A stretch of 64,000 nucleotides of DNA from NCBI GenBank assembly GCA_016839555.1, contig JAEOUA010000002.1, positions 1-64,000 on the forward strand. The letters run 5' to 3'. This stretch comes from Promethearchaeota archaeon (GTDB lineage: Archaea > Asgardarchaeota > Lokiarchaeia > Sigyniarchaeales > SOKP01). Positions within the stretch are counted from its first letter, which is position 1, and each line of letters opens with the position of its first letter. Below the pieces are notes generated by a model that was given only the letters and a program-made list of their open reading frames with translations, was not told where the DNA came from and did not search any database. This document shows, piece after piece, positions 54,907 to 62,715 of this stretch. A program made the translations under genes and the position numbers.

Positions 54907-55100
54907 TGGAGTCCATAAATTTTTTTATATTTTTTATATTTTTAATTTTTTTCAAAATATTTTTAAATTTATTCATAAATAATCAAGGAACTTAGAAAGA
55001 GAGCAGTTTTAGCATTTTGGGTTTATTTTCTTATATATTAGAGGAACTTTTTAGATATTAAAGTTTTAAACCTACTTCCTTAATTTTAATAATTTTTATT

Positions 55101-55245
55101 TTAATTTTTAAAAACCCAACATCTCCAGCACAATAAATATTATTGAATTAAACTATAAAATAAATATATTCTCTAAAAACGGTTTAAAAAAATGTTAAAG
55201 GATAAAGTGGCAGTTATAACTGGAGGTGCCCAAGGAATTGGGAAA
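55101..55245 (+). repeat. Source copy of the duplicated SDR leader
   Basis: This is the partner of 53542-53690. It spans the A/T-rich leader (CCAACATCTCCAGCACAATA), the ATG at 55192 and the first 18 codons of the SDR gene. The copies are about 1.56 kb apart in direct orientation with the 7TM gene and the broken ORF between them, so recombination between them would delete that interval. Confidence 0.65.
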
Positions 55246-55965
55246 GCAATTGCTATTAGATTTGCTCAAGAAGGAGCAAAAATAGCTATTATTGATTTAA
55301 AAGATTCAGCTAAGACTGAAAATGAAATCAGAAATATTGGGGGCGAAATGATTTCTTTCATTGCTGATGTTGCTGATGAAATATCTGTAAAAAACGCTTT
55401 TAATGCTATTATAGAAAAATGGGAAAAAATAGATATCCTCGTTAATAATGCAGGAATCTACCCACTAGAAAATTTTATCGATATATCAATAGAAAAATTT
55501 AAAAGAGTGTTCGATACAAATGTTATAGGAACCTTCATCTGCTCGCAATACGTTGCAAATATATTTATCTCAAAATCAATAAAGGGAACTATTCTAAATA
55601 TCGCGTCAGCAGGAGGAATTAGACCAGATAAATATCATAGTCATTATGGTGCGTCGAAAGCTGCAATAATTTCCTTAACAAAAGCAATGGCAAAGGAACT
55701 AATTAATAATAAGATTCGAGTAAATGCCATAGCTCCTGGAGCTATCAATACTGAAGGATCAAAAAATCCAGGGCTTTTTGAAAATTCGGGAAAATTACCG
55801 GATAAATTTATGGAGGAACAAATGAAAAAATTTTCTCCTCTAACAAAATCAGGAATGGGAGAACCAATAGATGTTGCTGAAATGGCACTGTATCTCGTTT
55901 CAGATAAAGCTAAGTATATTACTGGGGCAATTATTCAAGTGGACGGTGGCCGTCTTTTATTTTAA
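55192..55965 (+). CDS. Short-chain dehydrogenase/reductase
   Basis: The 257-residue product has the classical SDR motifs: NAD(P) site TGGAQGIGKAIAIRF, NNAGIYPLENF, the catalytic Ser in NIASAGG, YGASKAA with Tyr-Lys, and an end TGAIIQVDGGRLLF. An Asp after strand 2 (AIIDLKD) favours NAD over NADP. It resembles FabG-type or glucose dehydrogenase-type reductases; the substrate is unknown. The leader is duplicated at 53542. The corrinoid activase-like gene follows 242 bp downstream. Confidence 0.9.
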   Translation: MLKDKVAVITGGAQGIGKAIAIRFAQEGAKIAIIDLKDSAKTENEIRNIGGEMISFIADVADEISVKNAFNAIIEKWEKIDILVNNAGIYPLENFIDISIEKFKRVFDTNVIGTFICSQYVANIFISKSIKGTILNIASAGGIRPDKYHSHYGASKAAIISLTKAMAKELINNKIRVNAIAPGAINTEGSKNPGLFENSGKLPDKFMEEQMKKFSPLTKSGMGEPIDVAEMALYLVSDKAKYITGAIIQVDGGRLLF

Positions 55966-56207
55966 TTAAAATAATAATTTTTTTTTTAATTTCTAAATTT
56001 CATTATTTTTAAGGGAATCCCTAGAAATTTCAATGAAAGTATTAAAATGTCTATAGTGTTTATATTTATATTTTTTTAGATATAATTCAACCAAATTATT
56101 TTATTATAAATGCTATTGTTAATTAAAACAACTTGAAATAACAAGTAAAATCAATATTAAAATTATAATATTTACCTAATTATTAAATTTAAAGTATTTT
56201 TATAAAA

Positions 56208-58112
56208 ATGGGAAAAAATATCATCATATTTCAACCAGAAGGGAAACGTGTTGAAATAGAAAAAGAAGACTCAATTTTGAGTGCTGCATTAAAAGTTGGT
56301 GTTGATTTAGTCTCAATTTGTAATGGAAAGGGAACATGTGGTAAATGTAAGGTCATTATAGATAATATGGATTCTGTAACTTCTTTAACAGAAAAAGAAT
56401 CTGAAATGTTATCCAATGATGAGAGAAAAAATAATATACGTTTAGCATGTTTGACAAAAGTTAAAGGAGATTTAACAGTAAAGGTTCCTGAATTTAGTAG
56501 AACAGGTAAACAACGTCTTCAGATCGAGGGGATAGAGACCCCTATAAATTTAAATCCCTTGATTAGAAAGTATTATTTAGAATTAGAGGAACCTACCTTA
56601 GATGATCCTAGATCAGATGTTGATAGAATTATGGATTATTTATATGAGAATTTTAATCTATCGAATTTAAATATGGATTATTATTTATTAAAAAACCTCG
56701 CTAAAATCTTGAGAGAAGCAGAGTGGAAATTTACTGTGGCAATCTGGCAAAATACTATAATAAATATTGATATTAATGATACGACAGACCGTGTATTTGG
56801 ATATGCTGTAGATATAGGAACAACAAAACTAGCTGGTTATTTAATTGACTTATTGACTGGTAAAGTTGTTGCAGCTGGTTCTTTAATGAATCCTCAAATT
56901 CCTTATGGAGAAGATGTTGTTTCCAGATTAAACTATCCTGATCAAAAGAAACTACAAGATGCAGTTATAGAAGGAATAAACCAGATACTTAATGATTTAA
57001 AGGAAAAAACAGCTGTAAAGTCTGAGGAAATCTATGAAATGACAGCTGTCGGAAACACTATTATGCATCATTTATTTTTAGGAATTTTTCCTTTATATGT
57101 TGGAAGATCTCCATACCCTCCTGTTGTTCGTGAAACGCAAATTGTTAATGCAAGAAATTTAGGCGTAAAAATTCATCCAAACGGAAGAATTGTATTTTTG
57201 CCTACAATTGCAGGATTTGTAGGAGCAGATACCGTTGGAGTTGTCCTCTCTACAGAACTTTATAAAAGCGAAGATATTTGCCTAGCTATTGATATAGGGA
57301 CTAACACAGAAGTTGTGCTAGGAAATAAAGATAAGATGTTAGCTGCTTCATGCGCTTCAGGTCCAGCGTTTGAAGGGGCACATATTAAATTTGGAATGAG
57401 AGCAGCTAGTGGATCCATAGAGAATATCAAGATTGATCCAGAGACACTTGATGTTGAATATAAAACTATAGATAATGAGCCTCCAATTGGAATATGTGGT
57501 TCGGGTATGATTGATTTAGTAGCAGAAATGTTAAAAACAGGAATTATTGATGTGGGAGGAATAATTAATCGAAGTCTTAATAGTCCAAGAGTGCGTAGGA
57601 ATGAAGAATCAATAATAGAATTTGTCGTTGTCTTCTCAGATAAGACAGGAATTAAAAAAGATATTACATTTTCTCAGCAAGATGTAAGTCAAATTATTTT
57701 AGCTAAAGCTGCAATGCACACAGGCATAAAGCTCTTATTAAAGAATTATAACATAAAAAAAGAAGATATTCATAAAGTCTATTTAGCAGGTGCTTTTGGT
57801 TCTCATATCAATAAAGAAAGTGCAAGAATGATAGGAATTTTTCCAGAAATAGATTTAGAAAAAGTAATTATTGTTGGAAATGCTGCTGGAACAGGAGCAA
57901 GAATGTGCCTTGTTTCAGAAGAAGCTAAAAAATTAGTTGAGAAGCTTTCCAAAAAAATAAGATATTTAGAACTTGGTAATGACCCTGATTTTCAGAAAAC
58001 ATTCATGAATTCAAATATCATTCCATATGCTGATCTGGATGAATTTCCTGAAATATCCAAGACATTAAAAAAATATGGAAATTATCCTGAACAATCTCCC
58101 CCCAAATTTTAA
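56208..58112 (+). CDS. RACo-like corrinoid reductive activase (2Fe-2S plus ASKHA)
   Basis: The 634-residue product has an N-terminal ferredoxin with CX5CX2C (C38-NGKGT-C44-GK-C47) and a fourth Cys at C81, a middle region (SFALNLNM-like linker), and the ASKHA-fold DUF4445 half: GYAVDIGTTKLAGYLIDL, LMNPQIPYGEDVVSRLNY, VGNTIMHHLFLG, CLAIDIGTNTEVVLGNKD, GPAFEGAHI, GMIDLVAEMLK and YLAGAFGSHIN. RACo uses ATP to reduce inactive Co(II) corrinoid proteins to the Co(I) state in methyl transfer. Here the partner is probably an MttB system, as an MttB homolog lies 4.6 kb downstream. A gene for the corrinoid protein is not in the window. Confidence 0.88.
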   Translation: MGKNIIIFQPEGKRVEIEKEDSILSAALKVGVDLVSICNGKGTCGKCKVIIDNMDSVTSLTEKESEMLSNDERKNNIRLACLTKVKGDLTVKVPEFSRTGKQRLQIEGIETPINLNPLIRKYYLELEEPTLDDPRSDVDRIMDYLYENFNLSNLNMDYYLLKNLAKILREAEWKFTVAIWQNTIINIDINDTTDRVFGYAVDIGTTKLAGYLIDLLTGKVVAAGSLMNPQIPYGEDVVSRLNYPDQKKLQDAVIEGINQILNDLKEKTAVKSEEIYEMTAVGNTIMHHLFLGIFPLYVGRSPYPPVVRETQIVNARNLGVKIHPNGRIVFLPTIAGFVGADTVGVVLSTELYKSEDICLAIDIGTNTEVVLGNKDKMLAASCASGPAFEGAHIKFGMRAASGSIENIKIDPETLDVEYKTIDNEPPIGICGSGMIDLVAEMLKTGIIDVGGIINRSLNSPRVRRNEESIIEFVVVFSDKTGIKKDITFSQQDVSQIILAKAAMHTGIKLLLKNYNIKKEDIHKVYLAGAFGSHINKESARMIGIFPEIDLEKVIIVGNAAGTGARMCLVSEEAKKLVEKLSKKIRYLELGNDPDFQKTFMNSNIIPYADLDEFPEISKTLKKYGNYPEQSPPKF

Positions 58113-58148
58113 TATTATAATGCAATAAATTGATTAATTCTTAGAAAA

Positions 58149-59882
58149 ATGAATAAAAGAGAAGGAAAGAGAATCCTCAAGAATTTTAATCCCAAAATAT
58201 TCAATGATGCAGTCATTTCATTGGGAACAGAAGATATACAAGTAGTGAATTTTGATATTACTCGAGCAATCGCAAAAGTTATTAAATCAATGTTTGGTCC
58301 TAAGGGATTAAATAAGATGATCATTCCCGTGTCAAATGAGACTGTTTTTACCCAAAAGGGAGATAAAGTTGTAAAAAGTTTTAAAAGCAGGGTTCCCATA
58401 ACTATGATGCTAATAGATTTAGTAAAAACACAACAGAAGAATTGTGGGGATGGAACAAAAACAGCGTTATTACTTACGGCATTTCTACTAGAAAAAACTA
58501 GAGAAATGTTGGGACTTGGACTACATCCTCAGATAATTAATAAAGGTTTTTCGATTGCTATGAATAAAGCTCTTGAAATCTTAGAAGATAATGTTATTCA
58601 ATTTGATTTCCATAATGAAAGACAATTAATTGATATAATGAAAAGCGTTATGAATCATAAATTTGTTTATCAGAATAGAGATCAACATATAAAGTTAATT
58701 AAAGAAACACTTAAGAACAATTATGATCTTTTTTTTAAGTCTCAAGATTATGATCATTCTGATATTCTTTGTAGAAAAGTAAAAGGAAAATCTATTAATG
58801 ATTCTGAAGTTATAAATGGGATTATAATATATAAAGATAAGGCAAATTCATATTTACCCGATAAAATTGAAGACGCGGGAATACTATTAATTCAAAAATC
58901 TATAGATTATTTTACTAAGGAAAATAAAGAAGCTATTTCAAAAGAAGTCAGGATTAAGAGTAGAGAGAAGCTACAAGAGTTTTCCCAATTTAGAAAGAAT
59001 TTCTATAATAATTTAGTAAAAAAATTAAAACAAAAAGGGGTTAATGTTATCTTATGCCAGAAAAAAATCAATCCTTATTTTGTGGATTATTGTGCTAGTA
59101 AAGGAATAGTTGCTTTAGAATTAGTGGGAAAGAAAAAATTAAATAAATTATGCAAATTATTGGATGTTAATCTCTACTCAAGTTTGAATGATTTATCTAA
59201 TATAAAATTAGGTAAAGCTGATTCTGTCGAATTTAAAAAGATATCGGGAGATGAAATGTTTATTATAAATGTTGAAGAGTCAAAAATTCTTACATTCTTA
59301 ATAAGAGGTGGAAATCAACCCTTAATGGATGAATTAGAAGAGATATTATATGGTTCTTTAAGGGTTGCAATTCAAACAGTAAAAGATAAAAAAATATTGC
59401 CAGGAGGCGGAGCATTAGAATGCGAAATAGCGCAAAAACTTAAAAAATATGCTCAGAATTATTCTAATAAATATCAAATAGTAATTAAAGAGTATGCCAA
59501 AGCTTTTGAAAGCCTTCCAGGTCATATAATTAAGAATTCTGCAGCTGAGCCTCTTGATTTAATACCTCGATTACGAGCAGAACACAATAAAGGTCAATGT
59601 TATATGGGATTTAATTCTTTGACCAATGAAATAGTAGATGTTGTAAGAGAGGGGATTTATGATGGATACTATACAAAAAAACATATTATAAAAATAGCTA
59701 GTGAACTTGCGCGACAAATAGTACGTATTGATGGCTTAGTAATGGTATACGACCGAAAATTATATGAACAAGTTAAAAAAGAAGGAAGAGAGATAAAAAG
59801 CCAAAAGCATCAAGAGAAAGTCAGAAAATATCTTAATAAAAAAGATCAGGACTTATTTTCTGAGATTTATAATGCTAAATAA
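58149..59882 (+). CDS. Divergent thermosome/CCT-type chaperonin paralog
   Basis: The 577-residue product follows the group II chaperonin plan: IAKVIKSMFGPKGLNKMI (GPKG, 50-53), CGDGTKTALLLTAFLLE (99-115, usually GDGTT), a long middle (apical) part, and ILPGGGALECEIAQKLKKYA. Normal thermosomes have TNDGATIL between the first two motifs; here it is FTQKGDKVVKS (67-77), so the NDG nucleotide-site segment is lost. A C-terminal helix and Lys-rich tail replace the usual Gly-rich tail. It starts 36 bp after the RACo-like gene, in the same direction, so it is probably co-transcribed. It might fold or remodel a corrinoid protein, which is inference. ATPase activity is doubtful. Confidence 0.75.
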   Translation: MNKREGKRILKNFNPKIFNDAVISLGTEDIQVVNFDITRAIAKVIKSMFGPKGLNKMIIPVSNETVFTQKGDKVVKSFKSRVPITMMLIDLVKTQQKNCGDGTKTALLLTAFLLEKTREMLGLGLHPQIINKGFSIAMNKALEILEDNVIQFDFHNERQLIDIMKSVMNHKFVYQNRDQHIKLIKETLKNNYDLFFKSQDYDHSDILCRKVKGKSINDSEVINGIIIYKDKANSYLPDKIEDAGILLIQKSIDYFTKENKEAISKEVRIKSREKLQEFSQFRKNFYNNLVKKLKQKGVNVILCQKKINPYFVDYCASKGIVALELVGKKKLNKLCKLLDVNLYSSLNDLSNIKLGKADSVEFKKISGDEMFIINVEESKILTFLIRGGNQPLMDELEEILYGSLRVAIQTVKDKKILPGGGALECEIAQKLKKYAQNYSNKYQIVIKEYAKAFESLPGHIIKNSAAEPLDLIPRLRAEHNKGQCYMGFNSLTNEIVDVVREGIYDGYYTKKHIIKIASELARQIVRIDGLVMVYDRKLYEQVKKEGREIKSQKHQEKVRKYLNKKDQDLFSEIYNAK

Positions 59883-60068
59883 TTCTTTGTTAATTTTCAG
59901 TTTTTAATCAAACACTAAGAAATTATTGAACAAAATTCTTCAAAAAATAATTTTTTCTCAATAGCTGCAGTTGGATTATTGCTTGAAATAGCAAGTAAAA
60001 AATATATATTCCAAAGATTTTTAATTCTACATAAATATTAACTAAAGCATAATAAATGGTGATAAAAT

Positions 60069-60488
60069 ATGAATGTAAGTCCAAATGAGAACTTAGAAGG
60101 ATTTGCTGCTCTTATGCATAATCAATTCGTACGACCTCTTAAGGACAGTAAAAAATTCAAAGAAAAATACAAAAAAACCAATGTAAAATTATTTTTTAAT
60201 ATAATTGATGCTACTCACTCTGCAATATTAATCCTTGAAAATGGAACAATTAATATTAAAGGGATTCTTCGAGAAAATGAAGATGAAATTGAGAAAGCGA
60301 AAAAGGAATGTGATGCTAAAATCGAAACTGACATGAAAACTTTTATAAAAATAGATGATATGTCGACTCTTCGGACCCTTAAGAAGATTATATCAGGAAA
60401 ATTGAAGATAAAGGGAGGAAAGCAATTAAAATTACTTCAAGAGTTACGTGTGCTTGCAGAAGAGGAAGATGCTCAAGATTTTTTTTAA
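60069..60488 (+). CDS. SCP2-like lipid-binding domain protein
   Basis: The 139-residue product has the pattern of sterol-carrier-protein-2-like domains: KLFFNIIDATHSAILILENGTINI, a middle helix, and SGKLKIKGGKQLKLLQELRVL near the end. Such domains bind acyl or sterol lipids or act as partner modules. The acidic end (EEEDAQDFF) is unusual. Gaps on either side are 186 and 122 bp. The call is by strand pattern and this closing motif only. Confidence 0.5.
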   Translation: MNVSPNENLEGFAALMHNQFVRPLKDSKKFKEKYKKTNVKLFFNIIDATHSAILILENGTINIKGILRENEDEIEKAKKECDAKIETDMKTFIKIDDMSTLRTLKKIISGKLKIKGGKQLKLLQELRVLAEEEDAQDFF

Positions 60489-60610
60489 TAGGAAATTTAA
60501 ATAATTAAAAAAATCCTTTTTATTTTTACTAAAAGTTGAATGAGTTTTTATTACTAAAAATATAATTAAAATGTTATTATAAAATCAAGAAAGACTTTTC
60601 AAGCGGGAAA

Positions 60611-61840
60611 ATGAATAAACAACATAACATAGATGAGCTAATTTTAAAGATTGAATATGATCCTGATCAAAAATCCAGAATCAAGAGTTTACAAACACTT
60701 AAAGAATTAGAATTACTAACTTTTGCTCATATTAATTTTTTAGAGAATTTAGCAATTGGAGACACCAACCTTAATATAAGGCAAATAGCTTTAAGCATTC
60801 TCATAAATAAATTCTATGAGAAAGTGAACTTATTAATCGAATGGATATTCCAATTTGAAAAAACACCAAGAATTGCGGCAACGGTTACGGGATTGTTATT
60901 TAAGAAAAAAAAAGAAGATTTAATGGAACATATAATTAGATTTTTAGATAATAATGTAAAAAACAATGGTAATTTAAGTCTTAAAATATATAACAAAGAA
61001 TTATCGAAGTTGTTTAATAATAAATCTTTAAAGTCTTTTTCTAGTGAAGAGTTAATGAATATATATCTTAATTATATATTTATTTTAAATCTAGAAGAAA
61101 GGTTTAAATTCTCGGAAAACCTTAACACCAAGTCGCTAACATACATACTTAAGGAAGGCCTTATTGTCGAATTAAGAATATGGGGCCTTACTCTTAGGAA
61201 AGTGAGTGAAATTGATGGTATTGAATTATTGAAAATGTTAAGAGTATTAGATCTTTCAGGTAATAATTTTCAAGAAATTAACGGATTAGAATCTTTAAAA
61301 TCATTAGAAATTCTTAAATTTGGTGATCTAAATTATGGTACTGGAAATCAAATTACCGAAATCAAAGGATTATCCTCATTGAAAAATCTAAGGGTACTAA
61401 ATCTCTCTAATAATTATATCAATGAAATCAAAGGACTTGAAAATTTGCTTGATCTTAAGAGACTATATCTTGTCAATAATTCATTAAAAGAGATTAAAGA
61501 GCTAGATATGCTTCATAGCCTAGTTTATTTAAATCTTGAGAAAAATCATATTACCCAAATTCAGGGTATTGATCAATTAATTTCATTAGAAGTTTTAGTT
61601 TTAGGAAAAAATTCAATCGTAAGATTAAATATACCAGACCTTCCGAATTTGAAAGAAATAAGAATTTATGGTAATCCTCTTTCTGAAATTGGACCAACAA
61701 AATTAAAAAATGAAATTGAATTAAAATTATACTCCTCCGAAATTGAAAAAATGAAGTGGTTAAATTCTATTACTGGAATTAAAATAAAGAGTGTTGAAAC
61801 AGTAAAACCTACCGAATATGAATCTAGATATTTACAATAA
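60611..61840 (+). CDS. Leucine-rich-repeat protein with helical N-terminal domain
   Basis: The 409-residue product has a helical first half (LKELELLTFAHINFLENLA, ALSILINKFYEKVNLLIEWI), HEAT-like in composition, and about seven LRRs from about residue 190: LRVLDLSGNNFQEINGLESL, LRVLNLSNNYINEIKGLENL, LVYLNLEKNHITQIQGIDQL and others with a 22-residue period of the SDS22 type. The repeats end at about residue 370 with a short cap (EKMKWLNSITGIKIKSVE). Such proteins bind partners. A protein-protein scaffold role is likely. There is no signal peptide, so it is cytosolic. Confidence 0.82.
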   Translation: MNKQHNIDELILKIEYDPDQKSRIKSLQTLKELELLTFAHINFLENLAIGDTNLNIRQIALSILINKFYEKVNLLIEWIFQFEKTPRIAATVTGLLFKKKKEDLMEHIIRFLDNNVKNNGNLSLKIYNKELSKLFNNKSLKSFSSEELMNIYLNYIFILNLEERFKFSENLNTKSLTYILKEGLIVELRIWGLTLRKVSEIDGIELLKMLRVLDLSGNNFQEINGLESLKSLEILKFGDLNYGTGNQITEIKGLSSLKNLRVLNLSNNYINEIKGLENLLDLKRLYLVNNSLKEIKELDMLHSLVYLNLEKNHITQIQGIDQLISLEVLVLGKNSIVRLNIPDLPNLKEIRIYGNPLSEIGPTKLKNEIELKLYSSEIEKMKWLNSITGIKIKSVETVKPTEYESRYLQ

Positions 61841-61901
61841 CTTTTTTTAATAATGCTAAAAGTATATTGAATTTAAGCAAAGCAAGTTTTTGAGAATTAT
61901 C

Positions 61902-62546
61902 TTAAAGAAATATTAGATTGAATAATGTTCTTTCAATTTTGCGAATATGCTCGTATATAGCACTTTGAGAAATTTTAAAATGTTCGGCTAAATCTGAGCC
62001 GTTAATTTTACGAGGAATTTCAAAATAACCATTTTTAACTGCATAATATGCAATTTCCTTTTGACGGTCAGTTATTAGAAAAAATAGATTATCAAGATTT
62101 GGATGTATATTTGTTATACTCAAAATTTTAAATCCTGAACCAAAAATTTTTTCATTTTTAGAGATGATTTTGTCAAGATTTTCATTATCACAAATAAATG
62201 AGATAGTCATTGAATTATTTTCCATTATTATTGGAGGATCAATAATAAAATCAGGGGCATTTGTAATATCTTTCATCTCATCCAGCCATTTAGAACCTGC
62301 AAAACAAACAAACTCATTCGTTTTTTTATCTTGTGTTAAAACTTCAATATATTCAATTCCATATTGCCCCTCAAACGCTTTTGGATTAATATTAGGATCT
62401 TTGAATTTAAATTTTTCAGTTGCATAAATGATCTCTTCATCTATACGGTATATTTGACTTATTTCAAAATATTCAATCCTTTCAAAAAAATCTTGAAAGC
62501 TTGGATGAATAGGTGTTTTTAAAGTTAATCTTTTTTTCTTTTTCAT
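61902..62546 (-). CDS. HTH_10 (bacterio-opsin-activator type) transcriptional regulator
   Basis: The 214-residue product ends in a HTH_10 domain: LITDRQKEIAYYAVKNGYFEIPR, then NGSDLAEHFKISQSAIYEHIRKIERTLF with the recognition helix. Residues 1-150 form a sensory-like domain of no recognised type (GIEYIEVLTQDKKTNEFVCF), as is common in haloarchaeal Bat-like proteins. It is divergent from the MttB-family gene with 169 bp between, so it may control that methyltransferase operon. This is inference from position. Confidence 0.75.
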   Translation of the reverse strand: MKKKKRLTLKTPIHPSFQDFFERIEYFEISQIYRIDEEIIYATEKFKFKDPNINPKAFEGQYGIEYIEVLTQDKKTNEFVCFAGSKWLDEMKDITNAPDFIIDPPIIMENNSMTISFICDNENLDKIISKNEKIFGSGFKILSITNIHPNLDNLFFLITDRQKEIAYYAVKNGYFEIPRKINGSDLAEHFKISQSAIYEHIRKIERTLFNLIFL

Positions 62547-62715
62547 TTAAATCGCTTCCAAATTTTAATAATTAAAAATATAATTAGAGACTGCTTTACT
62601 TCTCAAGCATAATTTATTTTTATTTCCTATTATATTTAAATTATACTTAGAATTAGGTTTTTTAGCTAAAATTAAAAGAATTAAATAATCTTAAAAAAAT
62701 AAGTGTGTATTGAAT

